Origin: Candidatus Halobonum tyrrellensis G22
GTDB lineage: Archaea; Halobacteriota; Halobacteria; Halobacteriales; Haloferacaceae
Reading direction: 5' to 3'
Assembly: GCF_000495475.1 (NCBI RefSeq)
Contig: NZ_ASGZ01000002.1
Location: forward strand, 1-64,000
DNA: 64,000 nt
Shown here: positions 36,520-45,284 of the stretch, in pieces
How the letters are laid out: each line of letters opens with the position of its first letter
Position numbering within the stretch: the first letter of the stretch is position 1
Translations under genes and position numbers: made by a program
Notes under the pieces: model-generated
Told to the model about the DNA's origin: nothing
What the model saw: the letters and a program-made list of their open reading frames with translations, nothing else
Database searches by the model: none

Positions 36520-37068
36520 ATGGACGCCGACTCGTTCGAGGCGGCGTACGAGGACGCCCTCGCCGACGTCCCAGACGAGCAGTTCGACCGCTCGCGGTTC
36601 GTCCCCGGCGTCGGTCCCGACGACGCCGACGTGATGCTGGTCGGGGAGGCGCCCGGCGCGGACGAAGTCGAGGCGGGCGAACCGTTCGTCGGCTCCGCCG
36701 GCGGCCGACTCGACGCGGCGCTCGACGACGCGGGCGTCGACCGGGCGGACCTGTACGTCACTAACTTGGTCAAGGTCCGCCCGCCGGAGAACCGCGACCC
36801 GCATCGCGCCGAGATAGACGCGTGGCTCCCGGTGCTCGACGCGGAGATACGGCGGGTCGACCCGGATCTCGTGGTCCCGTTGGGTTCGTTCGCCACCGAG
36901 GAACTGCTCGACGGGGACGCGAAGATATCCGAGGTCCACGGCGAGCGGTTCGAACGCGAGGGGTACGACGTCGTCCCGGCGTACCACCCCGCGGCGACGT
37001 TCTACAGCGACGAGGCGAAGGAGGCGTTCGCGGCGGACGTGGAGACGGTCTTCGGACGCGACGAGTAG
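36520..37068 (+). CDS. Uracil-DNA glycosylase family protein lacking Fe-S cysteines
   Basis: A 182-residue member of the uracil-DNA glycosylase superfamily. Motif A is VGEAPGADEVEAGEPFVGSA (about 41-60), VTNLVKVRPPENRDP follows, and motif B is AYHPAATF (about 157-164). These match family 4 UDG. The protein contains no cysteine at all, whereas family 4 enzymes coordinate a 4Fe-4S cluster with four cysteines. It is also shorter at the N-terminus. It may remove uracil without the cluster or have another base-recognition role. Confidence 0.8.
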   Translation: MDADSFEAAYEDALADVPDEQFDRSRFVPGVGPDDADVMLVGEAPGADEVEAGEPFVGSAGGRLDAALDDAGVDRADLYVTNLVKVRPPENRDPHRAEIDAWLPVLDAEIRRVDPDLVVPLGSFATEELLDGDAKISEVHGERFEREGYDVVPAYHPAATFYSDEAKEAFAADVETVFGRDE

Positions 37069-37122
37069 CGAAGCGGCGAGAGGAGAGAACGGATCGGGGA
37101 CGGGACGCCGGAGTCGAGCGGG

Positions 37123-38181
37123 TTACCGGTCGGAGTCGGCGTCGCCGTCGGGGCGGATCAGGTCCTCGTTCTTCCCGCGGGACGCGCCGAACAGCAGGTA
37201 GAGGACGACCGCGGCGATGCCCGCGAGCGCGGCCCGCGGCGAGAGCCGGCCCTGCGTGACCTGCGTGTAGAGGCTGGTCTCGGAGACGTGGCCGTCGTAG
37301 CTCCCCCGTTCGTCGAGGTCGCCGGTGGGTTCCTCGACGTTGTCGGGGGCGGCCGAACTCGTCGACTCGTCGGTCTTCTGGAGCGGGGTGAACACCGTCT
37401 CCATGACCGTGTCGACGAGTCCGGGCGCGTAGTGACCCACCTCCGAGATGGCCTTCGAGGCGCCCCCGACGTACACGTCGCGCTGGGGCGTCTCCGCCGC
37501 GTTCAAGATGGCGCGAGCGACCGTCTCGGGCGCGTACAGCGGCGGCGGGAGTCGGGCGTCCTCGTCCATGTGGCTGCGAGCGTGTTCGGGGTACGGCGTG
37601 TCTACCGACGCCGGCTTGACCAGCGTCACCGAGACGGGTGCACCCGCCTCCTCCAACTCCATCCGGAGCGCGTCGGTGAACCCCTTGACCGCGTGTTTCG
37701 ACGCGGAGTAGCTCCCCTGCAGGGGGATCGCGCGGTCGGAGGCCAGACTCCCGAGGTTGACGATCGCACCGCCGCGCGGTTTGAGGCGGTCGGCGGCTTC
37801 GAGCGACCCCTGGAGCAGTCCCCAGACGTTGGTGTCGAACTGCTCGCGCATCTCCTCGACGGGCGTCTCCTCCAGTGTCCCGTAGAGGAACGCGCCCGCG
37901 ACGTTGACCCAGGTGTCGAACCCGCCGTACGCCGCCTCGGCCTCGTCGGCGATCCGGGCAACGTCGTCGGGGTCGCGCACGTCCGCGACGACGTACGTCG
38001 CGTCGGCGCCGGCGGCGGTCAACTCGTCGGTCAACTCGCGGAGCGCGTCCTCGCTCCGCGCCGCGAGCACGAGGTTCGCCCCGCGGTCGGCGGCCTCGCG
38101 GGCGGTCGCCAGCCCGATGCCGGAGGTGGCGCCCACGATCACGATCGTCTGCCGTTCGACGGGCTTCAACTCGACGCTCAC
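37123..38181 (-). CDS. Short-chain dehydrogenase with C-terminal membrane anchor
   Basis: A 352-residue SDR. The Rossmann motif VGATSGIGLA is near 15-24, the NAG-type motif is NVAGAF, and the catalytic YSASK tetrad segment is near 160. After the catalytic domain there is an acidic linker (about 270-310), a hydrophobic helix (AALAGIAAVVLYLLFGA) and a short cytoplasmic tail, so it is membrane tethered. GTG 38181 overlaps the upstream DJ-1-like gene stop (GTGA). Substrate unknown. Confidence 0.82.
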   Translation of the reverse strand: MSVELKPVERQTIVIVGATSGIGLATAREAADRGANLVLAARSEDALRELTDELTAAGADATYVVADVRDPDDVARIADEAEAAYGGFDTWVNVAGAFLYGTLEETPVEEMREQFDTNVWGLLQGSLEAADRLKPRGGAIVNLGSLASDRAIPLQGSYSASKHAVKGFTDALRMELEEAGAPVSVTLVKPASVDTPYPEHARSHMDEDARLPPPLYAPETVARAILNAAETPQRDVYVGGASKAISEVGHYAPGLVDTVMETVFTPLQKTDESTSSAAPDNVEEPTGDLDERGSYDGHVSETSLYTQVTQGRLSPRAALAGIAAVVLYLLFGASRGKNEDLIRPDGDADSDR

Positions 38182-38738
38182 GCGTCGGCGAACTCCTCGA
38201 CGAGCGTCTCACAGAACACCGGGAGGTCGTCGGGGTTGCGGCTGGTGATCACGCCGTCGTCGACGACCACCGCCTCGTCGACCCACTCGCCGCCCGCGTT
38301 CCGGAGGTCGGTCTCTAAGCTGTGAAAGGAGGTCAGGGTCCGGCCGTCGACCGCGTCCGCCTCGACCAGCGTCCACGGGCCGTGACAGATCACGCCGACC
38401 GGGCCGTCGTCCGCGAGGTGTTCACGCAGGAGCGAGACGGCGTCGTCGTCGGCGCGGAGTTTGTCCGCGCCCACCGTGCCGCCGGGGACCACCAGCGCGT
38501 CGTAGTCGTCGGCGGACGCCGCCGCGAACGTGCGGTCGACCGCGTACGACTCGCTCCACTCCAGGTCGTCGTTTACGGTCCTCGCCTCGCCCTCCTCGAT
38601 CCCGAGGACGTCCACGTCCGCGCCCGCCTCGGAGACCGCCTCCTTCGACCGCGTGAACTCGACTTCCTCGGTTCCTTCCGGTGCGACGAAGACGCCCACG
38701 CTGACCCCGTCGAGGGAGTCGGAACTGGATTCGCTCAC
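38178..38738 (-). CDS. DJ-1/PfpI family protein
   Basis: A 186-residue DJ-1/PfpI protein. The nucleophile-elbow Cys118-His119 is in GVICHGPWTL and the supporting Glu in APEGTEEVE (about 19-27). The family includes intracellular proteases, glyoxalase III and redox chaperones; this closest pattern (PfpI, CHGPW) fits glyoxal/deglycase or stress roles. GTG 38738 is chosen over an upstream start because a TATA-like CTCCTTATCCG lies about 26 nt upstream on the minus strand. Co-translated with the SDR gene. Confidence 0.8.
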   Translation of the reverse strand: MSESSSDSLDGVSVGVFVAPEGTEEVEFTRSKEAVSEAGADVDVLGIEEGEARTVNDDLEWSESYAVDRTFAAASADDYDALVVPGGTVGADKLRADDDAVSLLREHLADDGPVGVICHGPWTLVEADAVDGRTLTSFHSLETDLRNAGGEWVDEAVVVDDGVITSRNPDDLPVFCETLVEEFADA

Positions 38739-38948
38739 GTCCCGGGTAGGGGGAACGAACGGATAAGGAGCGGGCAAGCCGCTGCAAGCGCCGTCGGCCG
38801 TTCCGTGAGCCGACGGTCCCGCTCGCTACCCGCCGTTCCGTTTCGCTCGGCCGAACCGGAGTCCGTCGCGTGCCGGCCCAGCGCTGGGGGTCACACCCCG
38901 GCAGATTCAGGCTGAACGTTTAGCCGCGCGGAGACGGTACGGTCGCGT

Positions 38949-39221
38949 GTGGCCGACACACCCGACGTCGAGACGGTCGAGACCGGAGACGAGTACGTCC
39001 ACGTCCGCTTTCGCGACCCCGACCGGTACGACGAGATCCGGACCCCCGACTGGGCCGACGACCCCGCCGAGTCCGTCTCGGCGGGGAGCGAGGTCCGGAC
39101 CGGCAGGGTCGAGGGGAGCGACGAGTGGGAGGTCACGAGCGTGCTGATCGACAAACACGTCGGCGAGGAGAAGGCGAGAGAGCAGGCGCGCGAGATAGTC
39201 GAGACGATCGAGTCGTCGTGA
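38949..39221 (+). CDS. Small acidic protein of unknown function
   Basis: A 90-residue acidic protein: a beta-rich first half (EYVHVRFRDPDRYDEIRTPDWA) and a C-terminal helix (EEKAREQAREIVETIESS). It is recognisable as a conserved-looking haloarchaeal protein but no role is known to me. GTG 38949 lies about 27 nt after a TATA-like ACGTTTAGCC (38918-38927), so the transcript is probably leaderless. Divergent from the DJ-1-like gene. Confidence 0.65.
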   Translation: MADTPDVETVETGDEYVHVRFRDPDRYDEIRTPDWADDPAESVSAGSEVRTGRVEGSDEWEVTSVLIDKHVGEEKAREQAREIVETIESS

Positions 39222-39642
39222 GGCGCCGTGAGAGGAGTCGCGGGACGCCCCGAGAGCCGTGCGCGGACGAGTGTGCAGGGGTGTGCGTCGCGGCGTCCGG
39301 CCGCCCTCGATTACCCTGCCTTCCCGCGGCATCACTCTCGTAGCAGGGCTGTAGCGCCCGCCGGCCGGTCGACTCGTCTACTCGGGGGGTAGATCGCCGC
39401 TCCGGAGCGTCGGACGGCGCCACGGGTACGTATCGTCCAGCGAGGGGGGTCCCGGTGGGGACCCGTTTCTGCCCGCGCCGACCGGAGCGGACGCACCGAA
39501 CCGACGAGCGGGGGCCGCCGAGCCGACGAGGCGACCGACGGAGTACGGGGTCGCCCGGGCGCGTCGGAACGCCCGTGACAGGGCCGGACGCGGCCGTCAG
39601 CGGAGCCGGATCCCTTACCCGTCCGGGCCGCCAACACGGTGT
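39222..39642. other. Intergenic region without recognised gene
   Basis: 421 bp. Open frames here are arginine/proline-rich on both strands and lack haloarchaeal acidic character. The only signal is a TATA-like CTTACCC shortly before the next gene start. Confidence 0.45.
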
Positions 39643-39885
39643 ATGGAAACACCCCAGGCCCTCCGAGCGGTCGATCAGGGGGAGATCCCGGTCCGGAAGT
39701 ACGAGTACGACGACGGGACCGTCATCGTCGCCGACTTCGGCGGCGTCGGCGACGACCCGTCGGTCGACGTCGTCGGCCGCACCGCCATCGTCGTCGGCGA
39801 CGACGAACAGGTGGAGTTCGGCGTCCCCCCCGAGGCGACCGACGTCTCGATGAACGGCGGCGTGCTCACCATCGACGCCCGATAG
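39643..39885 (+). CDS. Small Hsp20-like protein, DUF7127-like
   Basis: An 80-residue acidic beta-rich protein (RKYEYDDGTVIVADFGG, then DVVGRTAIVVGDDEQVEFGV, ending MNGGVLTID). The strand order and final GVLTI motif resemble a truncated alpha-crystallin/Hsp20 fold, as in the haloarchaeal DUF7127 family (from memory). The conserved I-x-I tail for oligomerisation is not visible. Role unknown; possibly a stress-related adaptor. Confidence 0.65.
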   Translation: METPQALRAVDQGEIPVRKYEYDDGTVIVADFGGVGDDPSVDVVGRTAIVVGDDEQVEFGVPPEATDVSMNGGVLTIDAR

Positions 39886-40315
39886 CCGGCGGCACGACCG
39901 ACGGTCCGAACCGAATCGTGGAACCGCGCCGTTCTTCGCGTTGCACCCGACCAGCGGTGCGACCGGGCGGCGTCAGCTACGCCCGGCCCGTCGGGTCCCG
40001 CGGGACCCGGGCGGTGTCCGAGGACCGTAGCGATACCGCCTGAGGAGTCGGTGGTTCGACCGGGAGGGAGACGCGACGGCCGTCGCTCCGGTCCCCGGAG
40101 CACCCCGTGCTCGTCGGAGGCGACGAGCGGGAACGAGGGGAGACGAGCGGCGACGACACGGTCGAGTCCACCCGCTCGGACTCGCCCGGGGACGCGAAGT
40201 AGCCCGAACAGCAGGAGTGTTCGAAGTGTCTAGGATACCCTGGATAGTGCAAATAGCCAAAATAGTTCGAATAGATGAGGCAGTCCGAATCGACACCGAC
40301 CGGGTCGGCGTCGGC
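39886..40315. other. Intergenic region with AT-rich minisatellite
   Basis: 430 bp without a convincing gene between the Hsp20-like protein and the convergent oxidoreductase. The last 120 bp are AT-richer than the surroundings and hold a 9-bp tandem repeat, described separately. Confidence 0.5.
40233..40277. repeat. Five-copy 9-bp AT-rich tandem repeat
   Basis: Five consecutive 9-mers start with RRATA, four of them with RRATAG: GGATACCCT, GGATAGTGC, AAATAGCCA, AAATAGTTC, GAATAGATG. The period is exactly 9 bp and the arrangement is intergenic. It is the most AT-rich patch in this part of the window. Confidence 0.7.
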
Positions 40316-41314
40316 TCAGTCGGCCACGAGCAGGATCTTCCCCACGAACTCGCCCTCCTCGGCCGTCCGGTGCGCCTCGGCGACGTCGGCGAAGTCGAAC
40401 CGCTCGGCGACGTGCGGTTCGACCGCGCCGTCGTCGACCAGCGACGCTATCTCGTCGAGTTCGTCGCCGACCCGCTCTTGGCGGTCGCCGAGCAGGACCG
40501 GCAGGATGACGAGCACGACCCCGAGTTCGAGCGAGTTGGCGTGCATCGGCGAGAGGTCCTGCGTCGAACTCGACTCGGTGGTGAGCACCGTCCCGTACGG
40601 TCGGACCGCCGCGAACGCGGTTTCGAGGTGGTCGTCGCCCACCGGGTCGAACACGGCGTCGAACCCGTCGCCGTCGGCGTACTCGTCGACGTACGACTCG
40701 ACGTCGGTGTCGGTGTAGTCGACCGTCGCGTCGGCGCCGAGGTCGGCCGCGAACCGCCGCTTCTCCTCGGTGGCGCCGGTGGCGGTCACCCGGGCGCCGA
40801 AGTGGTCGGCGAGTTGGACGCCGACGTGGCCGACGCCGCCGCTCGCGCCGTAGACGATCACGCCGTCGTCCTCGCCGACGGTCGTCTTGTCGGCGAGCAT
40901 CTCCCACGCGGTCAGCGCGACCACGGGGAGCGCGGCGGCGTCTTCGAGCGGGAGCGACTCGGGCGCGTGCGCGAACGTCCCCGCGTGGCCGACGACGTAC
41001 TCCGCGAGCGCACCCTGCCGTCCCGCGCCGCCGGGCATCCCGTACACCTCGTCGCCCGCCTCGAACGCGTCGACGTCGTCGCCGACCGCGTCGACGACGC
41101 CCGACACGTCACAGCCGAGCCTGGCGGGCAGTTCGGGCGCGAAGTCGGGCAGGTCGCCCCGGCGGATCTTGTAGTCGACCGGATTGACGCTCGACGCCGC
41201 CACGTCGACGCGCACCTCCTCCGGTCCCGGGTCGGGCACCTCGACGCTCGTCCGCTCGAAGACGTTCGGGTCGCCGTACTCCTCGATCACGTAGGCGGTC
41301 ATCTCCGTAGACAC
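40316..41314 (-). CDS. Zinc-independent MDR quinone oxidoreductase-like
   Basis: A 332-residue medium-chain dehydrogenase/reductase. The N-terminal GroES-like domain has SSVNPVDYKIRRGDLP but none of the catalytic or structural zinc cysteine sets; the nucleotide-binding motif is VYGASGGVGHVGVQLA (about 172-187). This fits NADPH:quinone oxidoreductase-like enzymes. GTG 41314 is preferred over ATG 41302 because a TATA-like GGGATATTCC lies about 27 nt upstream on the minus strand. Cofactor and substrate are not provable from sequence. Confidence 0.8.
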   Translation of the reverse strand: MSTEMTAYVIEEYGDPNVFERTSVEVPDPGPEEVRVDVAASSVNPVDYKIRRGDLPDFAPELPARLGCDVSGVVDAVGDDVDAFEAGDEVYGMPGGAGRQGALAEYVVGHAGTFAHAPESLPLEDAAALPVVALTAWEMLADKTTVGEDDGVIVYGASGGVGHVGVQLADHFGARVTATGATEEKRRFAADLGADATVDYTDTDVESYVDEYADGDGFDAVFDPVGDDHLETAFAAVRPYGTVLTTESSSTQDLSPMHANSLELGVVLVILPVLLGDRQERVGDELDEIASLVDDGAVEPHVAERFDFADVAEAHRTAEEGEFVGKILLVAD

Positions 41315-41395
41315 GCCCGGTGGTCGGGGCGCGAGCGGGGAATATCCCGCGCTGTCGGAGACATGCGATCCGGCTGGCTCGTCGACCCGGGGCGC

Positions 41396-41836
41396 TCACT
41401 CCTCGTCGGCGCCGCGCCCGGCCCGCCGGAGACGGACGACGAACACCGCCCCGCGGGGGTCGTTGTCCTCGATCCGGACGCTGCCGCCGTACTCGGAGAC
41501 GAGCGTGTGGACCAAGTAGAGGCCGACGCCCGTACCCGAACTGTCGATGCCCTTCTCGTTCTTCCCGAACACCTCCATCTTGCGGTCGTCGGGGACGCCC
41601 GGCCCGTTGTCGGCGACCCGGACCGTCACCCGGTCGCCGTCGAGTCCGACGTCGACGACGACCAGGGGGTCGTCGGCGTCGTTGTGTTGGACCGCGTTGT
41701 TCAGCAGGTTGCGGAACACCGAGCCGAGCATCCCGTTGGCCGTCACATCCACGTCCGGCACCTCCCCGCACCGGAACTCCGCCTCGGGGAACGACTCCCG
41801 CCGGAGTTCGAGTTCGGTCTCGAGGTGCTCCGGATG
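41396..41836 (-). pseudogene. Truncated histidine kinase, C-terminal ATPase half only
   Basis: The minus strand encodes the C-terminal HATPase_c part of a sensor kinase: N box NLLNNAVQHND, G1 box DNGPGVPDD and G2 box GTGVGLYLV, with a proper end (stop at 41396). Reading upstream the kinase-like sequence stops being recognisable near HLETELELRRESFPEAEF (about 41826-41836). No sensor, HisKA or phospho-acceptor histidine remains. The break coincides with the start of an FtsX fragment on the other strand. Confidence 0.75.
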
Positions 41837-42079
41837 ATCCTGACCGAGGCGACGCTGATGGGCGCGCTCGGCGGCGTCGTCGGCGCGCTGCTGTTGCTCG
41901 CGGCGGGGCTGGTGATCTTCGACACGCTCACCGGGACCCCGCTCGCGGCGCTCGACTGGAGCAGCGCCCGGTATCCGGTGTACGGGTTCGGCTTCGCCGT
42001 GGTCGCGAGCGTGCTGAGCGGGATCTACCCCGCCTGGAAGGCAGCCAACGACCGCCCGGTCGACGCGCTCCGGAGCTAG
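41830..42079 (+). pseudogene. Truncated FtsX/MacB-type ABC permease, last 80 residues
   Basis: The plus strand encodes the C-terminal end of an FtsX-like permease: LRMILTEATLMGALGGVVGA, two hydrophobic helices, then the typical ending SGIYPAWKAANDRPVDALRS. The N-terminal two thirds of the gene, and any ATPase, are missing. The reading frame upstream of residue LRMIL is antisense to the kinase fragment, so this is not an intact gene. Confidence 0.75.
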
Positions 42080-42196
42080 CGATGACGGGACGCGCCGTCG
42101 TCCGCACGCCGCCCGCCCCGTCCGCCGTCCCCACGCCGTCCACCCCGTCGGCTCCGGCCGACGCCGCCAGGCGCTCGGGGGCGACCGGAGGGACCG

Positions 42197-42433
42197 ATGC
42201 GTAGTCTACGGAGCGTCCGCGACGACGCGGCGCTCGGCCAGACGGTCCCGCTAGTCGCCGCCGCCGCGGCCGCCGCGGTGGTGGTGACGTACCTCGTCTC
42301 CGCGTACGTGTTCCCGGGGAGGGGCCGGGCGAGCCGAGGGGTCGACCCGTTCGGTCCCGTCCGCGGGCGCTACCGACCGCCCCGCTCGACCCCTCGGGCC
42401 GGGGCGGTCACCACGTCAGCCCCTCGTAGGTGA
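42197..42433 (+). CDS. Possible small single-helix membrane protein
   Basis: A 78-codon frame whose product has one good hydrophobic helix ([21 protein letters not shown], about 18-38) and a basic, Arg-rich tail. It begins 8 bp inside the end of a 40-codon Pro-rich frame (42082-42204) that directly follows the permease fragment. The 3' end overlaps the end of ugd by 26 bp on the opposite strand. Supported only by the helix; it may be an unused frame in GC-rich DNA. Confidence 0.35.
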   Translation: MRSLRSVRDDAALGQTVPLVAAAAAAAVVVTYLVSAYVFPGRGRASRGVDPFGPVRGRYRPPRSTPRAGAVTTSAPRR

Positions 42434-43712
42434 GTCCCTCGCGCCGGTCGACGACACGCCGGCCCTCGATCACCACCGGCTCCTGCATCGCGTCGAACTC
42501 CTCGTCGAGGGCGGCGAACTCGTCCCAGTCCGTGACGACGAGCGCCGCCGCGGCGCCGTCGAGCGCCGCCGCGGCCGAGGGGGCGTACTCGATGTCGGGG
42601 AAGTGCGCGCGCATGTTCTCGGTCGCGACGGGGTCGTACGCCGCGACCGTCGCCCCCCGCTCGCGGAGCCCCTCGACGACGGGGATCGCCCGGGAGTTCC
42701 GCACGTCGTCGGTTCCGGGCTTGAACGCGAGTCCCAGCACCGCGACCCGTTCGCCGTCGACGTCGGCGTGGTCGTCGAGGAGACCGAGCAGGCGCCGGGG
42801 CTGCCGGTCGTTCACCTCGGTCGCGGCGTCGAGCATCGTCGGTTCGTACCCCCGGTCGCGCGCCGCCGCCCGGATCGCCGCGGTGTCCTTGGGGAAACAC
42901 GACCCGCCCCAGCCCACCCCGCTGTCGAGGAACCGCTCGCCGATGCGGTCGTCGAGACCGATCGCGTCCGCCACCTCGTAGGTGTCGACGCCGTACTCCT
43001 TACAGACGTTCCCGATGTCGTTGATCAGCGACAGCTTCGCGGCGAGGAAGCCGTTGTTGGCGTACTTGATCATCTCCGCCGTCCGGGTGTTCGTCTCGAC
43101 GACGGGCGCGTCCGCGTTCGAGACGAGCGGGTCGAACACGTCGCGCATGTCGCCGAGCGCGCGGTCGTCGTCCGCGCCGAGGACCACCTTGTCGGGGTCG
43201 AGGAAGTCGCCGACCGCCGTCCCCTCCCGGAGGAACTCCGGGTTCATCCCGACGCCGAACGTCTCGCCCGCGGTCCCGCCGGTCGCCTCCGTCAGGATCG
43301 GCGTGATCACGTCCTCGGTCGACCCGGGGACGACCGTGCTCTTGACGACGACGGTGTGCCAGTCGGCGTTCGCGGCGAGCGTGTCGCCGAGTTGGGTCGC
43401 CCCCGCCTCCATGATCGAGAGGTCGATGCTCCCGTCGTCGTTCTGGGGGGTGGGGAGACAGAGGAACGTCACCTCGGTGTCGAGGACCGCCTCGTACTCC
43501 GTCGTCGCGCGCAGTCGGCCCGTTCCCCCCTCGCCCGCGTGTTCCGCGACGAGGTCGGGGAGTCGGTCCTCGTGGATCGGGACCTCCCCGGCGTTGATCG
43601 TCTCGACGACGTCCTCGTCGACGTCGACGTTCACGACCTCGTGGCCGAGTTCGGCGAAACAGGCCGCGATGGTCGTTCCGACGTAGCCGCTGCCGATGAC
43701 GGAGATGCGCAT
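42408..43712 (-). CDS. aglM: UDP-glucose 6-dehydrogenase
   Basis: A 434-residue UGD/MurB-type nucleotide-sugar dehydrogenase. N-terminal NAD site GSGYVGT (7-13), central dimerisation domain with [20 protein letters not shown] (about 214-233), and catalytic Cys272 in [13 protein letters not shown]. It oxidises UDP-glucose to UDP-glucuronate, used in haloarchaeal N-glycosylation (AglM) and exopolysaccharide. ATG 43712 follows a TATA-like TCTTATGCG by about 26 nt. No other agl gene is nearby, so it may serve another glucuronate pathway. Confidence 0.88.
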   Translation of the reverse strand: MRISVIGSGYVGTTIAACFAELGHEVVNVDVDEDVVETINAGEVPIHEDRLPDLVAEHAGEGGTGRLRATTEYEAVLDTEVTFLCLPTPQNDDGSIDLSIMEAGATQLGDTLAANADWHTVVVKSTVVPGSTEDVITPILTEATGGTAGETFGVGMNPEFLREGTAVGDFLDPDKVVLGADDDRALGDMRDVFDPLVSNADAPVVETNTRTAEMIKYANNGFLAAKLSLINDIGNVCKEYGVDTYEVADAIGLDDRIGERFLDSGVGWGGSCFPKDTAAIRAAARDRGYEPTMLDAATEVNDRQPRRLLGLLDDHADVDGERVAVLGLAFKPGTDDVRNSRAIPVVEGLRERGATVAAYDPVATENMRAHFPDIEYAPSAAAALDGAAAALVVTDWDEFAALDEEFDAMQEPVVIEGRRVVDRREGLTYEGLTW

Positions 43713-43792
43713 CCGTTGGGGCGTTCGGGAATGTCGCATAAGAAGGGTCTGGTCACCGCGACGGGACCACGGCGGGGGAGCGGCCCGGTCGG

Positions 43793-43828
43793 CCCGGACA
43801 GCCCAGACAGCCCGGACGGCCCGAACGG
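43793..43828. repeat. Four-copy 9-bp GC-rich tandem repeat
   Basis: Four consecutive 9-mers, GCCCGGACA, GCCCAGACA, GCCCGGACG, GCCCGAACG, lie between ugd and the first iron-binding-protein gene. The period is exactly 9 bp. Sequence is unrelated to the AT-rich 9-bp repeat at 40233. Confidence 0.7.
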
Positions 43829-43885
43829 TCGGTCACCGGCCGACGCGGCGAGCGCTATGGTCCCGAGCGACCCGTCGGTCCCCGG

Positions 43886-45121
43886 TCAGAACTCCCCGTT
43901 GACGATGGCCGAGACCCGATCGCGGTCGAACAGCGGTTCGTCGCCGAACGCGTCGGGGTAGAGTTCCCGTGCGGCGTGTTCGAGTTGAAAGAGGTGAATG
44001 ATCGGTCCCTGGTAGGTCAGCCCGCCGTAGATCACGCGGTCCTCTCGGACGGCGGTGAGTTCGCTCGCCACCTCGTGGTCCTCCAGGTGCGAGACGACGT
44101 TCTCCTGGAAGTACTCCTCGGAGGTCTCGCCTTGGATCCTGACGACGATGGCGTCGGGGTCGATATCCAGGAGCGTCTCGAAGTCGACCGTCCCGCCGCC
44201 GGCCTGCGCGTCGGTGATACCGTTCCGTGCGAGCGCGTCACCCACCCCGAGGTCGCGCCACTGCTTCGACTGACCGCCCTCGCCGACGAGGTAGGGGTAG
44301 AACGTCTCGGGCGGGATCTCCGCGGGGTAGAGGACCGCGATGTCGGGTCTCTCCGCCGGGAGCGCCTCCTCGACGGTCGCGAGCACCTCGTCGTGGTACG
44401 ACGCGAACGCCTCGTAGCGCTCGCGCTCCCGAAACACCTCCGCGACCTTCTCGAACGCCTCGTACAGCGAGTAGTAGCGGTAGTCGTGCCAGTCGTACAC
44501 GCGCGTGAATATCGTGTTGCCGACGAAGGGGGCGACGTTCCCGCGGATCTCGTCGACGTCGGACTCGCTCCACCCCAGCCGGTTCACCACGAAGTTGGGG
44601 TCGATCAGGTGGACGTCCGCGTCGAGTTCGTAGAACACCTCCTTGCCGGTGCCGTCCTGCCAGAGCTGAGTCAACTCGCTCGCGTCGACCGAGACGCCCG
44701 ACAGTTCCTCGTAGTGGTGGGTGCCGTAGCGGGCGCGGACGCCGATCGCCGACAGCCCGTCCGCCTGTCCGAGCGCGACCCCCATGTCCGCGTAGTCCGC
44801 CGTGTACGGGACCCACGTCTCGGGGACCGCGTCGAACTCGACGGTGCCCACCGGTTCCATCGTCACCGAGTAGCGCCCGCCGTCCGCGTCCGTGGCGGAC
44901 TCCTCGGTCCCGGTTTCGGTTCCGGTTCCGGTCTCGGTTCCGGTCGCCGGCGCGGGTTCGGTCGTCCCGGTCGGCGCGTCGGTCGACCCGCCCTCGCTCG
45001 TTTCGACCGTCGATCCGCCGCCGTCGCCGGCGCAGCCAGCGAGGAGTCCGCCGATACCGACGCCGGCTCCCGCTTTCAGGAACCGACGCCGCGTCGCGTC
45101 GTCGCTCGGTCGTCGCGTCAT
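43886..45121 (-). CDS. Iron-siderophore ABC transporter lipoprotein SBP 1
   Basis: A 411-residue extracytoplasmic substrate-binding protein (TroA/FepB fold). The Tat lipoprotein signal is TRRRFLKAGAGVGIGGLLAGC, with the lipid-attached Cys about residue 31, then a Thr/Glu/Gly repeat linker (TETGTGTETGTEES). The C-terminal region shares YQGPIIHLFQLEHAARELYPD and LFDRDRVSAIVNG with four paralogues to the right but is shorter, lacking a 12-residue acidic insert. ATG 45121 is 3 nt from an iron-box-like palindrome. It is the only one of the five on the minus strand. Confidence 0.85.
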   Translation of the reverse strand: MTRRPSDDATRRRFLKAGAGVGIGGLLAGCAGDGGGSTVETSEGGSTDAPTGTTEPAPATGTETGTGTETGTEESATDADGGRYSVTMEPVGTVEFDAVPETWVPYTADYADMGVALGQADGLSAIGVRARYGTHHYEELSGVSVDASELTQLWQDGTGKEVFYELDADVHLIDPNFVVNRLGWSESDVDEIRGNVAPFVGNTIFTRVYDWHDYRYYSLYEAFEKVAEVFRERERYEAFASYHDEVLATVEEALPAERPDIAVLYPAEIPPETFYPYLVGEGGQSKQWRDLGVGDALARNGITDAQAGGGTVDFETLLDIDPDAIVVRIQGETSEEYFQENVVSHLEDHEVASELTAVREDRVIYGGLTYQGPIIHLFQLEHAARELYPDAFGDEPLFDRDRVSAIVNGEF

Positions 45122-45124
45122 GTT

Positions 45125-45138
45125 TTCGGCTAGCCTAA
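45125..45138. promoter_or_regulatory. Iron box A
   Basis: TTCGGCTAGCCTAA (minus strand TTAGGCTAGCCGAA), a dyad between the TATA region and the SBP 1 start. Matches the palindrome found at seven other places in 45.1-54.1 kb; a DtxR/SirR/Idr-type metal repressor site is inferred. Confidence 0.65.
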
Positions 45139-45264
45139 ACACGGCAAGTACGTTTCGATCCGACGCCGCGCCGCGCCCCGGTGTCGACCGACACGGCGCG
45201 TCTCGACGGTCGTTCGGGACGAATACGGTCGTCTCACGCCGCTCGACCGAAACGGATATACTGG

Positions 45265-45280
45265 TTTAGGAACCCCTAAA
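45265..45280. promoter_or_regulatory. Iron box B
   Basis: TTTAGGAACCCCTAAA, arms TTTAGG/CCTAAA, 4 nt before the GTG of SBP 2. The TATA-like GGATATACT (45254-45262) lies 23-30 nt before the start, so the box covers the promoter start region. Confidence 0.65.
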
Positions 45281-45284
45281 CGAC

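Noticed and set aside
41396-42079. Single intact gene across the kinase/permease junction
   Set aside because: The two recognisable domains lie on opposite strands and both are truncated, so no single gene can cover them.
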